Source of the DNA: Dromiciops gliroides | Taxonomy: Eukaryota > Chordata > Mammalia > Microbiotheria > Microbiotheriidae | DNA length: 64,000 nucleotides | NCBI RefSeq assembly: GCF_019393635.1 | Contig: NC_057866.1 | Location: 226,761,359 to 226,825,358, forward strand | Direction of reading: 5' to 3' | Part shown: piece by piece, positions 47,905 to 59,942 of the stretch | Numbering within the stretch: the stretch's first letter is position 1 | How the letters are laid out: the number at the start of each line of letters is the position of its first letter | Program-made: the position numbers and the translations under genes | Notes under the pieces: generated by a model | Seen by the model: the letters and a program-made list of their open reading frames with translations, nothing else | What the model was told of the DNA's origin: nothing | Database searches by the model: none

Positions 47905-48500
47905 TCTACTTCTCTTTCTGTGCAACAAATATGTAGATATATACATGTGTGATATATGCATGAGGTGTGTGTATGTAACATACACACATTTATTTTGCTT
48001 AGGCCCTTCATGAGGACTGCAAGGCAAAATGATCAAATAAACTCTGAAAGTATGTTTTTTGTTGTCTTTGAACACAGGATGAATCCAATTTTGCTGCTTC
48101 TATCAGTTTTCCTATAAGGAGAATCTTTGAGCAATATTTTCATTTAACTGTAACTTCTTTATAATTTCTGACTACAGCAAGAATGACAATATAGATATGA
48201 TTTGTTTCTGGTAAAGTATTAGCTTGTTTGTAGATCATTAATCAAACTCACATTTTGAGTGTCTACAACCTAAATTAATCTTTGTAAAAAAGTATAATTC
48301 TTGGGTTCCTTTGCTACCATACTGCCATTGTCCCTGAAGAAGCAGAAGATCTGCATTATTTTGTATTTTGATATTTTTTATGGAGTGCAGTGGCCAGAGA
48401 ATTCATCACCTACTGGCTAACCTGCTGATTATAAGCCTCTTAATACCAAGAAGTCAGACAAGGTTAGCCTTAGTTGCAATGGTTCAAAGCAGTGACAAGA
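47905..48500. other. Unassigned intergenic sequence
   Basis: No gene or named repeat recognised. Confidence 0.4.
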
Positions 48501-48502
48501 GC

Positions 48503-48743
48503 AGCTAGGCGGCGCCATAGAGTGCTGTACCTGGAGTTAGGAAGATTCCTCTTCCTGAGTTCAAATCCAATCCACAGACCAGCAGTGTGACCGTGGGCAA
48601 ATCACTTAACCGCTTGCCTCAGTTCCTTATCTGTAAAGTGAGCTGGAGAAGGAAATGGCAAATCACTTCAGTATCTCTGCCATGAAAACCCCAAATGGGA
48701 TCACAAAGAGACAGACAGGACTGAAATGATTGAACAGCAACAA
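48503..48743 (+). mobile_element. Composite CORE-SINE with RTE-like tail
   Basis: 'gcagctaggcggcgccatag', 'gtgagctggagaaggaaatg' and 'gggatcacaaagagacagac' ending 'gaacagcaacaaa'. Confidence 0.88.
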
Positions 48744-48983
48744 AGAAGTGCCACACTTTCTTGCTGAATGAGTTAAATTGGAAAAACCACTTATAACCAC
48801 CAGGTGGCCTTGCTGAATTTTTGGTGTTCTTGAATTGTTTCTTTAGTGTCTAAACCCTGTTGAATAGGGCAAACCAAGTGTTCTATAATTTTGGAACATG
48901 GGTCCAACTGCCTTTGCCCATGCCTTTGCTGTCTTACACCTCCCTTCCTTAACAGTCCATTCACATTCAAGAGTGTGGCTTTT

Positions 48984-49130
48984 GGGGCAGATAGGTGGCA
49001 CAATGGATAAAGCAATGGCCCTGAATTCAGGAGGACCTGAGTTCAAATCTGGCCTCAGACACTTGACACTTACTAGCTGTGTGACCCTGGGCAAGTCACT
49101 TAACCCTCATTGCCCTGCAAAAAAAAAAAA
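48984..49130 (+). mobile_element. CORE-SINE
   Basis: Flanked by 'agtgtggctt' (48972-48981, 49131-49140). A-rich tail, 'caatgagg' subtype. Confidence 0.93.
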
Positions 49131-49214
49131 AGTGTGGCTTCCCCTTTACAAGCAATTCACTTCCTCTCCCTTCATGTAGGACTCTGACTTTCTTTTCAAA
49201 GATCAGCAGTGATA

Positions 49215-49275
49215 TTCTTCTTCTTCCTTCTTCTTTTTCCTTCTTCTCCTTCTTTTCCTTCTCCCCCCGCCCCCA
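49215..49275 (+). repeat. Pyrimidine-rich CTT/TCC tract
   Basis: Low-complexity (CTTCTT/TCCTT) stretch followed by a short poly-C. Confidence 0.9.
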
Positions 49276-49594
49276 GTTTTTTTCTAGTTTGCATCTCAGG
49301 GGAATCTGATCCCAAAGATTGTTCTCTCCCTTTAATGTATTCTTATCTCAGTTCAGTACATGGTTTATGGATTGCCCAGGAAAATTTATTTCTCTGGCAA
49401 CTCCTATTTGGTTTTATAAATCCTCAGTAATTTAAATCTACTACCTTTTGAATTTCCTTCCCAATCACCTGTATGTACTCAAGTAAGCAAGACTAGCACA
49501 TATTTGGGTACTTACCTGGCTTTAAATACAGTGTCTCATGCACAAGAAAACATAAGCTGAAAATCAAAGGTTAAAGAGAGGAGTGTTCTAAAAA

Positions 49595-49598
<4 letters not shown>

Positions 49599-49626
<28 letters not shown>

Positions 49627-49627
49627 A
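49599..49627 (+). repeat. (TC)n microsatellite
   Basis: Perfect dinucleotide run. Confidence 0.95.
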
Positions 49628-49904
49628 GGAAGAAGTGGGGAGGTAAGAGGTTGTGAGGTTACAAGAATCAGGTTAGCTGCTTTGTCTTTCCTTTTGCCTT
49701 CCACAGGAGACCCTGGTGAAGGATGAGAGTAGACAAGGCAAGTATGCAGGGATTGGGTGCCTACTCAGAGAGGAGCTCAGGAGAGAATCTCTAATGAAGA
49801 CCCATTCTTCCATATCACATGAACCCTGATGGACTGTGGACTGTCCCTTTGCATGTTAATGTTATGACGTCTTCTGGGAATGGGCCTCCTTACTCCTCAC
49901 TACA

Positions 49905-50015
49905 TTAGAGGTTAAATGAATTGTCCAGGGTCACACAGCTAGGAAGTATCTGAGGCTGGATTTGAACTCAGGCCTTGACTCTAGTCCTGGAACTCTATCT
50001 ACTCTGCCATTTACT
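49905..50015 (-). repeat. MIR-like fragment
   Basis: 'taaatgaattgtccagggtc' and 'tttgaactcaggccttgact' mark a reversed MIR core. Confidence 0.75.
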
Positions 50016-51129
50016 GTTATAAGATATGAGATTGGACGAAGTATGGATGAGACTTGGGAACCAGAGGAAAGAAGGTAATAGGCTCATACATCTCCCCCCC
50101 ACCCCAACCCCCCAAATGATTGCCTCCAGGGAGAGCAGAAAATAGGTAGACTTTCACCACCGAGGAACTGGGAAGGTCTCAGTAAAAGCTTAAATAGTAA
50201 ACTGATGATTTACTGGAACAATGACACCTAAGGGTCTGGTCCAATGGAGCCAATGTGCAGCTGCTCTGTATAGCTGGGAAGGGTCTCAGCTGGGAGGGAT
50301 TAATTTTCCAGGACCAATAAAATCAGTTAGAAACTCCAAATGGAGACCATCTTTTGTCCCTTTGTATAGGTATGTAGAAAGGGAAGTGGTGTCCGTATGA
50401 ACTCATAAAGATGGATTCCTGTTGCAGCTAATAACCTGATGGGCTGGGGATGAGGTGATGTTCCTAAAGGAAATGGGTGTGATATATTGGGTCTTTTGGG
50501 CTTACTCCTCCTTTGGGCCAGTCTCTCTTTAGTCACATAATTATATAGGCACGAACAGATCAATGAGTAAAATCTGAACAGTAGGGCATGGCCAGGGCAA
50601 ACAGGAGCTCTGGCAGGGGAAGGCGCTGGAAGGCAATGAGCACTCCTTGAGGAAGCTTAAGTGAAGGGTAGCTTCCAAAGCCTGGGGCTGATAAGAAAGC
50701 CATCTCCAGCTGCCATGAAATCCAGCCCCTCAGAGTCACTCAAGCCTAAGGCACTTCCTTTTGGGCCCTTGCCCCATGTGGATATAAAAGGCTGCCAGAC
50801 CCTGGTGGCCAGGCTACCATTGCTCCCAGTGGGTCTATTGGGCACTCCAGTTTCCACAGTGGGGCTAAGCACAGTGTCATAGAGGGCAGACCGCTGGGGG
50901 AAGAGGAAGTTGTAACTGTATGAGCACCCTTCAGCAACCTCTATGTGTCCTATTGTGGTTAAGTCCAAACAAACTTGCCCAATCCATCACATTTAGTTAA
51001 TACCAAATAATACTGGGTCTTCAGGGACGTGAAAGATATGTCCTCTTTAGTGATGTAGATAAAGGAGGCCGGAGTACTTTGCTATACCAGCTTTCTTTAC
51101 AACAACCCCGGGTTGCCTCAGAAGAAGAA

Positions 51130-51960
51130 AGACAGTATGCCAAGGCTTAGAGTAGACTACAGGGAGCTGAAGAAGATGTCATGCCCATTGCTGCAGCTGT
51201 TTCTGCAACTGTGGTGGATCAGGTAGCTCAGGCCCAGGGTGAGTGGTATAGGGTTATCGGTCTCACCAGCACTTTTTTCCCCTCTGTTCATGAGATTGCT
51301 ACTAGTCAGAAGCAGTCTGCTGTCACCTGGGAAGAAGTCCAGAATACCTTTATTGTCTTTTCTTAGTGCTACCTAAACTCATACTGACTTATTTTGATAA
51401 GCAGTGACCTGGAAGAGGCTTTCCGTCTTCATGAAATCGATATACAAATGACATAATGTTGACCGAGCTGAACAAGGCCAGTGTTTGAAAACCCTTGGTC
51501 AGATATATAACAGCCCATATAAGGGGAGAAGGGTGGGGAATCACCCTAAGAAAATCCAGGGTCCAGCTGACTCAGTCAAACCTGAGGGAGTGCAGTGAAT
51601 AAGCTTGTGTCATGCACTTATTCACAATCTAAAGAAGGCTGGATGCTTATTGGAATCTTGGGGTTCTCAAGAACACACATTCCCTACTTGAGTATGCTGA
51701 TGGCCCCAATTTATTGAGTCAACCACAAGTTTACCTCTTTTGAATAGAGGCCAGGATAGGTTACAGCCCTGGAAGACTTAAAGTGGTTCATCCAGTAGTC
51801 TCCCTTTGGGCCCTTTTGTTCCTCTGAGGTCCATGTTCCACATGAGGTCCATGTGCATGCCTCTGTCCATAAAGACCTGGATGAGTAAAGCCTTTGGCAG
51901 GCACCTGGGGTGGGGGTGGCAGTGGGGGGAAGAAGCAGTTTCTGGAGCTGCAAGGGGAAG
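51130..51960 (+). pseudogene. ERV pol relic, reverse transcriptase part
   Basis: Translations in shifting plus frames show RT landmarks: VDYREL about 51150, GEWYRVI about 51240-51260, FTWEG-like WEEVQ and TFIV about 51330-51355, a degenerate DIMLT after the YxDD position near 51450-51465, then KIQGP about 51550 and LGVLKNTHIPYL-like words about 51655-51690. Class I (ERV1-like) RTs carry these in this order. Many stops and frameshifts; dead. The same pol resumes at about 57675 after a large insertion. The 600 bases upstream (50530-51130) may be more of the element but show no motif I can name. Confidence 0.75.
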
Positions 51961-51974
51961 GGGGGGGAATAAGC

Positions 51975-52185
51975 TTTTACATGTCATCTATCTAACATGT
52001 GCCAGACAGTGTGCTAAGCACTTTGTATGAATATTATCTCATGTAATCTTGAAAACAATTCTGAAAGGTAGGTGCTGGTATTACAAACCTGGACAGAGTT
52101 TAAGTGACTTGCCCAAGGTCATATAGCTAGCAAAGGTCTGAGGTGGGATTCCTTCCTGATGCCACTGTGCCACCTCAAACCAGCC
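51975..52185 (-). repeat. MIR-like ancient SINE
   Basis: 'cagacagtgtgctaagcact', 'ttaagtgacttgcccaaggt' and 'ccactgtgccacctcaaacc'. Confidence 0.75.
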
Positions 52186-52202
52186 ACTTCTATGTAACTT
52201 TT

Positions 52203-52354
52203 GTTTTGTTTTGTTTTTGTGGGGCAATGAAGGTTAAGTGAGTTGCCCAGGTTCACACAGTTACTAAGTGTCAAGTGTCTGAGGCCAGATTTGAACTCAG
52301 GTCATCCTGAATCCAGGGCCATTGATTTATCAACTGTGCCACCTAACTGTCCCC
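52203..52354 (-). mobile_element. CORE-SINE beside HAL1 insertion
   Basis: 'gtggggcaatgaaggttaag' to 'gccacctaactgtccc'. Its flanks 'tctatgtaactttt' (52189-52202) and 'tctatgtcactttt' (52355-52368) copy the HAL1 target site. Confidence 0.92.
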
Positions 52355-52463
52355 TCTATGTCACTTTTTTCCTTATTTATTTAAAAAATTTTTTAAAAAC
52401 TTTATTTATTTAGAGTTTTCCCCAAGTTACATGTAAAAAACAAATTTTTTCACATTGATTTTT

Positions 52464-52607
52464 TTTTTTTTTGCGAGGCAATTGGGGTTAAGTGACTTGC
52501 CCAGGGTCATGCAGCTAGTAAGTGTTAAGTGTCTGAGGTCGGATTTGAACTCAGGTACTCCTGAATCCAGGGCCGGTGCTCTATCCACTGCGCCATCTAG
52601 CTGCCCC
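52464..52607 (-). mobile_element. CORE-SINE in HAL1 3' end
   Basis: 13-bp duplication 'cacattgattttt' (52451-52463, 52608-52620). Confidence 0.95.
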
Positions 52608-53050
52608 CACATTGATTTTTAAAAAACTTTGCATTCCAAATTTTCTTCCTCTATCCCTCCTTGCCCCTCCCTAAGAAATCAAGCAATTCAATATAAGTTA
52701 TACATGTGTAGTCACATTAGTCAGATTGTGAAAGAAAATAGACAAAATAACTTTAGAAAGAGGAGCTAACAAATACAATTATACTTCATTCTGTATTCAG
52801 ATACCATCAGTTCTTTCTCTGTAGATGCATTGCATTTTTCATAAGTCCTTCTAATAGCATCCTGCTCATCATTTATTTCACAGTTACTATTGCTAACTGT
52901 ATTACCCTCCATCCTATTCCCTCCCCTTGATATATACTCTATTTTCTATCTTCTTTCACCTTATCCCTCCTCAAAAGTGTTTTGCTTTTTATTGCTCCCT
53001 CTACCAGTCTGCCTTCCCTTCCTTCACCTCTCCCCCAGGGAAAGATATAG

Positions 53051-54364
53051 ATATATCAAGTATTTTATTATTTTCCAGTTACATGTAAGGATAGTTTTCA
53101 ACATTTGTTTTCACAGGAATTTTAGTTCCAAGTTTTTTTCTCCCACCCTTCCTTTCCTCTCTCCTCCCCAAGATGGAAAGCAGTCTGATATAGGTTGTAT
53201 ATGTACACTCACATTACACATATTTCTACATTTGTCATCTAGTGAAAGAAGAATCAGAGCACAAGGCAAAAACCTCAAAAAAGAAGGAAAAAAAACAGTA
53301 CAAAAGTAGAAACAGTATGGTTCAATCTGCATTCATAATTCACAGTTCTTTTTTTCTGGATGTTGAGAACATTTTCTATCATGAATTCTTTGAAACTGTT
53401 TTGGATTGTTGCACTGTGCTGTTACTGTGTACAATGTTCTCCTGGTTCTGCTCCTCTCAGTCAGCATCAGTCCATGTAAATCCTTCCAGGTTTCTCTGAA
53501 CTCCTCCTGCTCATCGTTTCTTAAAGCACAATAGTATTCCCTTACCACAACTTTTTTAGCCGTTCTCCTATTGATGGGCATTCCCTCAATTTCCAATTCT
53601 TTGCCACCACAAAGAGAGCTGCTATAAATTTTTTGCACATGTGGGTCCTTTTCCCTCTTCTATTATCTCTTTGGGATATAGACCTAGCAGTGGTACCACT
53701 GGATCAAAGGGTATGAACAGTCCCATAGCCCTTTGGGCATAGTTCCAAATTGCTCTCCATAATGGTTGGATCACTTCACAGCTCCACCAACAATGCATTA
53801 GTGTTCCATTTTTCCCATGTTTCTAATATTTATTATTTTCTTTTTTTGTCATATTAGATAATCTGATAGGTGTGAGGTGGTACCTCAGAGTTGTTTTAAT
53901 TTGCAATTTCTCTGATCAATAGTGATTTAGAGCATTTTTTCATATGGCAATAGATAGCTTTGACCTCATCAGAAGTCTGTTCATTTCCTTTGACCATTTC
54001 TCAATTGGAGAATTACTTGGATTCTTATAAATTTGATTTAGTTCATGATATATTTTAGAAATGAGGCCCTTATCAGAAATTCTGGCTGTAAAAATTATTT
54101 CCCAGTTTTCTATCTCCCTTATAATTTTGGCTGCATTCCTTCTGTTTGTTTTTGTACCTTTTTAACTTAATGTCATCAAAGTCTTCCATGTTGCATTTCA
54201 TAATATTCTCTATCTCTTGTTTGGACATAAATTGTTTTCTTCTCCACAGATCTATGAGTTAAATTATTCCTTCCTCTCCTAATTTATCTATGGTATCACC
54301 CTTTATGTCTAAATCTTGAACCCATTTTGACCTTATTTTTGCATAAGGTGTAAGATGTTGGTGG
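53051..54364 (-). mobile_element. Nested 5'-truncated L1 (ORF2 C-terminus)
   Basis: Flanked by 'aaagatatag' (53041-53050) and 'aaagatatat' (54365-54374). The minus frame 53638-53333 reads YYCALRNDEQEEFRETWKDL, an ORF2p C-terminus. 3' UTR to the left, more ORF2 to the right up to 54364. It interrupts the HAL1 text, which is continuous between 53040 and 54375 when compared with 45670-45690. Confidence 0.88.
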
Positions 54365-54585
54365 AAAGATATATTACTATACCCACTTGAGTATATTATT
54401 TCCTCTTTGAGCCAATTCTGATTACAGTAAGGCTCACTCACTCCCCCACTCCTTCCCCATCTTCCTCTCCACTCCATAAGCTTTTTCTTGTTTATGTGAG
54501 CTACTTTTCCCCAATCCACCTCTCCCTTTCCCTTTCTTCCAGTGCATTTCTCTCACCCCTTAACTTTATTTTAAAGATGCCATCA

Positions 54586-54700
54586 TGGGTCAGTTAGGTG
54601 ACACAGTGGACAAAGTACCAGCTCTGGACCCAGGAGGCCCTGAGCCCAAATCCGGTTCCAGACATAAGCCACCTCTGCCTGCCCCCCAAAAGGATAAACA
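54586..54700 (+). mobile_element. CORE-SINE-like module inside HAL1, copy 2
   Basis: 'catgggtcagttaggtgaca' and 'aggaggccctgagcccaaat', colinear with 45905-46060 including the shared left neighbour 'attttaaagatg.catcatg'. Confidence 0.75.
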
Positions 54701-54979
54701 AAAAATAAATGCTTTACCGATATCACCTCTTCATATTCAATTCATATCTGTGCCCTCTAAGTATATTCCTTTCAGTAGCCCTAATACTAAGAAAGTTCTT
54801 ATGAGTTAGACATATCATCTTCCCATGTAGGAATGTAAACAGTTTAACCTTTTAACACCCCTCTTAATTTCTTTTTCCTGTTTACATTTTTATGCATCTC
54901 TAGGATCTTGTATTTGAAAGTCAAATTTTCCATTCAGTTCAGGTCTTTTCATCATGAATACCTGAACGTCTTCTTTTTC

Positions 54980-55130
54980 TTCTTCTTTTTTTTTTTGTGG
55001 GGCAATGGGGGTTAAGTGACTTGCCCAGGGTCACACAGCTAGTAAGTGCCAAGTGTCTGAAGCCGGATTTGAATTCAGGTACTCCTGAACCCAGGGCTGG
55101 TGCTTTATCCACTGCACCAACTAGCTGCCC
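54980..55130 (-). mobile_element. CORE-SINE in HAL1 ORF1 region
   Basis: 18-bp duplication built on 'ctgaacgtcttctttttc' (54962-54979; 55131-55148 with one change). Confidence 0.94.
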
Positions 55131-55712
55131 CTGAATGTCTTCTTTTTCATTGAAGTCCCTTTTTTTCCTCTGAAAGATTTTACTCAGTTTTGTTGGGTAG
55201 GTGATTCTTGGTTGGTTCCTTTGCCCTCTGTAATATATTCCATGCCTTTTAATGTAGAATCTGATAGATCTTGTGTTATCCTGACTATAGCTCCATGGTA
55301 CTTGAATTGTTTCTTTCTAGCTGCTTACAATATTTTCTCCTAGACCTGGATCTCTGGAATTTGGCTATAATATTTCTGGTAGATTTCATTTTGGAATCTC
55401 AGGAGGTGGTCAGTGGATTCTTTCAATTTCTATTTTATCTTCTGCTTCTAGAATATCAGGGCAATTTTCCCTGACAATTTCTTGGAAGATGATGTCTAAG
55501 CTCTTTTTTTGATCATGGTTTTCAGGTAGTCCACTGATTTTAAAATTATCTCTCCTGGATCTATTTTCCAGGTCAGCTGTTTTTCCAAGGAGATATTTCA
55601 TATTGCCCTCTATTTTTTTTATTAATTTGTATTTGCTTTATTGTGTCTTAATTTCTCATAAAGTCATTAGCTTCCATTTGCTCTATCCTAATTCTTAAGC
55701 AATAATTTTCTT

Positions 55713-56604
55713 TTTTTTTGTTTTCACAGGATTTTTATTTCCAAATTTTTCTCCCACCCTCCCTTCCCTCCCTCCTCCCCAAGACAGAAAGCAGTCTGAT
55801 ATAGGTTGTATATGTACAACTACATTAAACATATTTCTACATTAGTCATCTTATGAAAAAAGAATCAGAGAACAAGGGAAAAACTTCAAAAAAGAAGGGA
55901 AGAAAACAGTCCAAAAGTAGAAACAGTATGGTTCAATCTACATTCATAATTCAAAATTCTTTTTTTCTGGATGTTGAGAACATTTTCTACCATGAGTTCT
56001 TTGAAATTGTTTTGGATTGTTGCACTGCTAAGAACAGCCAAGTCTATCACCATTGTTCATCACACAATGTTGCTGTTACTGTGTACAATGTTCTCCTGGT
56101 TCTGCTCCTCTCAGTCAGCATCAGTTCATGTAAGTCCTTCCAGGTTTCTCTGAAATCTGTCTGCTCATTGTTTCTTTTCTTTTCTTCTTCTTCTTTTTTG
56201 TTTTTTTTTGGTGGGGCAATGGGGGTTAAGTGACTTGCCCAGGGTTACACAGCTAGTAAGTGTGAAATGTCTGAGGCCAGATTTGAACTCAGGTACTCCT
56301 GAATCCAGGGCTGGTGCTTTATCCACTGTGCCACCTAGCTGCCCCCTGCTCATTGTTTCTTACAGCACAATAGTATTCTATTACATTCATATACCACAGC
56401 TTGTTTAGCCATTCACCTACTGATGGGCATTCCCTTGATTTCCAATTCTTTGCCACCACAAGGAGAGCTGCTATAAATATTTTTGTACATGTGGGTTCTT
56501 TTCCCTTTTCTATGATCTCTTTGAGATACAGACCTAGCAGTGGTACCACTGGGTCAAAGGGTATGAACAGTCCCATAGCCCTTTGGGCATAGTTCCAAAT
56601 TAAT
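55713..56604 (-). mobile_element. Nested 5'-truncated L1
   Basis: Flanked by 13-bp 'caataattttctt' (55700-55712, 56605-56617). Minus frame 56576-56319 carries FDPVVPLLGLYLKE, IAAKNWKS-like VVAKNWKSRECP and EWLNKLWYM. A SINE (56177-56345) later entered it. Confidence 0.93.
56177..56345 (-). mobile_element. CORE-SINE in nested L1
   Basis: 16-bp perfect duplication 'ctgctcattgtttctt' (56161-56176, 56346-56361). Third nesting level: ERV, HAL1, L1, SINE. Confidence 0.95.
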
Positions 56605-57599
56605 CAATAATTTTCTTCAGAGAATTTATGTACCTCCTTTTCCATTTGGCCAATTTGGCTTTTCAAGTTGTTGACTTCTTTCCCCCATGACCCTCCTGCA
56701 TCACTCTCATTTATCTTTCCATTTTTTCTCTACCTCTCTTACCTTTCCCTCTACTTTTCTTACTTTATTTTCAAAGTCTTTTTTGAGCACTTCCATGGCC
56801 TGAGACAAATTCATATTTTTCTTCAAAGCTTTGGATGTAGGAACTTTTACTTTGTTACCTTCTTCTGAGTGTGTATTTTGATCTACCTTGTCACCAAAGA
56901 AACTTTCTATGGTCCACTGCTTTTTCTGCCTGCTCATCTTGCCTGCCTATTTCTTGGCTTTTAACTCCTTCTTAAAGTGGAGCACTGCTTCCAAATCTCC
57001 AAACTTCCAAACACACTGTCCCAAACTTCAGGGGGTCCCAGGTGGTACAATTTAGGGAGAGCCTTGTTCTCAGCCCACCTGGCCTGTAAATAACCAGGGC
57101 ATGCTTGTTTTTTAACCAGAAGCAGAAATCTGATTCTCTGTGGTAGCAAGCTTGACATGCCTGTGCCCCTCCCCCACTGGGACACTGCCACTCAAGTTCG
57201 CTTCCTGAGCAACACAGCAGCTCTATCAGAGACCCCTACTATTTTTCCCCGCCACCTCCCAGGAAACCGCTGAACCACCTCAGTGGTCAGTGACCCGAGT
57301 TTCAGAAGTAGCAGCTGATGCTGAAGATTCCAAGGCTTTGGAGGTGTGGCCTGCCTGGGGCTGGATCTGCCCTGCACACTGGGCTCCTCTTTCACCCTGG
57401 TACAGCAGACCTTCCCTGCTGCCCTTTTAAGAAGTCTTTGCCTGGAAAATGATCTCTGTTCTTTTGTGGGTTCTGCTGCTCCAAGAATTGTCTTATGGCA
57501 TTTTTTTGAAGGTATGTGGATGGATCATGTCGGGAGCTCTGAAAGTTACAGCCTTTCCTCTGCCATCTTCTCTAAATCATTCTATGTCACTTTTGAAAA

Positions 57600-58860
57600 G
57601 CAGTTGTTTGCCTGTTCCTTTCCTGTTGCCCTAGTTATTACTAAACAGATGATGCAGGTCATACAATCACCCTTAATCCAGAGTTTCCTATTATTAGTTG
57701 GGTGATGCAAGATGGCTTTTCTAGCAAGATGGTTAGGGCATCAGAGGCATCTATTGCTAAATGGGAAGGGTACATGTAAGCTCACATTCTCCCATGGCCC
57801 TTGCTTGTGAGTGCCCTTCATAAACAGGATTTGACATTTCAAATACATGCCTTGACATTGTCCTTTGTAGCCCAGTGAAGCCTTGCTTTTGACCACCTGG
57901 CTCCTGAGGAACACTGTTGCAGCAATTTTATTGTTATAACTTCAGCAGCCATTAATCTAGTAACAGTGGTTCCCTTGGGTACCTGATTAAGTCTCTACAG
58001 TGGACTAAGTTGTGGGGAGCATAACTCAAATGTGAGAAGACCCTGAGGGACAGGTCAGGTAAGACTTTCACCTTCAATGACTCCATGCTGTGGCCAAGTG
58101 GAGTGGGGACCCTATGGACTGGACAGATGCTGTGCAGGTCATCACAGTGTTCTGCCAACTGGACTTTTTTAGGGAGATGGAGAGGGCTGCACTCTTACTG
58201 AGCACTCTTTCTATGTTATGATTAAGTAAGCCTCCTTTTATTAACAGTTGAATGACCAGTTGGTGTCCTGTTTCATTCCAGTGTAAGACCTAAACTCCCT
58301 AGAGTCTGGTCTGAGTCAGAGCCAGCCAACCATTCACCCCCAAGATTAAAGCCAGAGGTGAGGTTCTGGCACATGGGTGAGATAAAATTGATCTCTTGTC
58401 ATTATTCTAAAGCTAGGGTTACTGATAATAACCATCTACAAAGGAATCAAGACCTAAGCACTCTTAGCTCTTTCTTGCTTTTCATTTAAGCAAATTCTGT
58501 CATTTTATTTAATTTATACATATATTAAGGTGGTCTTTCTAATTTGTTTTATAGCATATTTCCTGGCTAACCGAAGTCAAGGTGAGATGAGCAAAACCAG
58601 GAAAGATGATACTTGTCTCAAAGAAAGACTTTTACTTCCTCCAAAATATACCCCCCACAGAAATAGCCCATAGGTGTCAGAAAAATAAACAAAACTTACT
58701 TTCCATTATGCACTTCCTATTATGGGAAATCCTCTCTCCATTGATTGACAATAGATGGGGATTGACAATTGTTTCTGCTAACTTGCATGTTGTTACTTCA
58801 TTAATAAAATTCAATTAATTGTCCCCAGACTCAGCTCCTTTTCCTCTGTGTTATTTTGGT
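57600..58860 (+). pseudogene. ERV pol relic, continuation after HAL1
   Basis: From about 57675 one plus frame reads PEFPIISWVMQDG, SKMVRASEA and AKWEGYM, matching the RT connection/RNase H entry of ERV pol proteins where 'IxxWVLxDxxSxKVGxAxxxSIxKWKxY' is usual. Further motifs are not clear. A 'ttcattaataaaattcaatt' stretch near 58800 could be a 3' LTR poly-A signal, but no partner LTR was found upstream of 51 kb. Stops throughout. Confidence 0.65.
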
Positions 58861-59420
58861 TTCTGGGGTCCTCCAATCCCCACTTTCCCTTTCCTCCTAA
58901 CTTTTATTACAGCTCCTTTGTACGCCCAGATGAACCCAGTTACAGATATGGGAAGCTGGGGAAGTAAAAGGTTTTTTCGGTGATTGAATTTACAAGTAAA
59001 AACTCTGGGGTGAACAAATATAAGGAATTACTTAGGGTGTTGAGTGGTGATGGGGAAGGAGGTGGGGAGAAAAAGGAAGAGCAATAGAAGAAGAGGGTTC
59101 TTTCTCCCCCCTTTTGGGGAAGAATTTATTGGGAGGGAAAATGCTGCCCCCCAGACAAGTTGTCACCAGCTTGCATGAGAAGAATCAGGTAGGAAGACCT
59201 AGAGGTCTCCTTTTCCAATTCATCCCTCCTAGGTCCTTTTTTTTTTTTCAGTTGCACAAAATAGTGAATCAGGAAGATCCATTAGCAAGATAGAGAGCAG
59301 CCAGGGATCAGTAAGAAGGCAATCGGTGTCATAAAGGGGAAACCTGGTAGAGAGAACAAACTCTCAGGCTTTGCTACCTTCATCAAAAGATTTTGGCTGA
59401 GGAACAAACTGACTCCATGA
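58861..59420. other. Unassigned intergenic sequence
   Basis: No feature recognised apart from short homopolymer runs (T-run near 59238). Confidence 0.4.
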
Positions 59421-59427
59421 CTCCCAG

Positions 59428-59640
59428 AAATGCTGGAGGAAGAGGAGGAATGGGGGAGGAAGAGGAAGATGAGGAGAAAATTGGGGGAGTTAAAGGAGAA
59501 AGGGGGAAGGAAGAAAAGAGGGAAGGAGGAAGAATGGAGGGGAAGATGGGGAAGGATGAAGGGACAGGAAGAAATGGAGAGAGGAAGAGACAGAAAGGAG
59601 AATGGGAGAGGAGAAAAAGGAGAAAGGAGGGGGAAAAGTC
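59428..59640 (+). repeat. Polypurine (GGA/GAA) tract
   Basis: About 210 bases almost purely A and G with frequent GGGG/GGGGG blocks. It gives spurious Glu/Lys-rich frames. It lies ~130 bases upstream of the COL25A1 CpG-rich region. Confidence 0.92.
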
Positions 59641-59929
59641 GGTCTAATTTGAAAGTTAGAAGTGAAAATGAAGAGAGCACTCAGGCACTCACTTTTCCTT
59701 TAGGAGATCAGCACCCCATTTCTTCACGGTGATGTGCTGAGTCTTAGAAGCTAAAGGTCCTGAGGTCCTCACTCAGGCCAGTGCCTCTAGACCCCGCTAC
59801 CCTTTCTTGCCCCTTTCTAGCCCCGAGGGCACCTACCCAGAAAGTGGGAGTACAACAGCGAGGGGGATTTCTCTTTAGGGCGGGGCTGCGCTCTTGCATT
59901 CTTCTCCAATCCGCGCAACGGCTCCTTGG

Positions 59930-59937
59930 ATTTGCAT
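59930..59937 (+). promoter_or_regulatory. Octamer-like site 1 (ATTTGCAT)
   Basis: ATTTGCAT is the reverse complement of the canonical POU octamer ATGCAAAT. Confidence 0.55.
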
Positions 59938-59942
59938 ATATT

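Larger units (their letters stand above)
52369..57580 (-). mobile_element. HAL1 with four nested insertions
   Basis: Bounded by 14-bp 'tctatgtcactttt' (52355-52368, 57581-57594). Removing nested SINEs (52464-52607, 54980-55130) and L1s (53051-54364; 55713-56604, itself holding a SINE) leaves about 2.7 kb colinear with the HAL1 at 44885-47838. Minus strand: 5' UTR from 57580, ORF1 start MSRQKKQWTIESFFG at 56937 with coiled-coil sequence, ORF1 core near 55601-55410 (LENRSRRDN, ISGLPE), the CORE-like module, then a 3' UTR. No ORF2 belongs to it; the ORF2 words present lie in the nested L1s. ORF1p is the L1 RNA-binding chaperone. Confidence 0.82.

Noticed and set aside
50657..50968. 103-codon minus ORF upstream of the ERV RT
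   Set aside because: No domain recognised, and the neighbouring pol relic reads on the opposite strand.
59282..59732. Glu/Lys-rich and Ser/Leu-rich ORFs on both strands
   Set aside because: They arise from the polypurine tract and have no domain or splice context.
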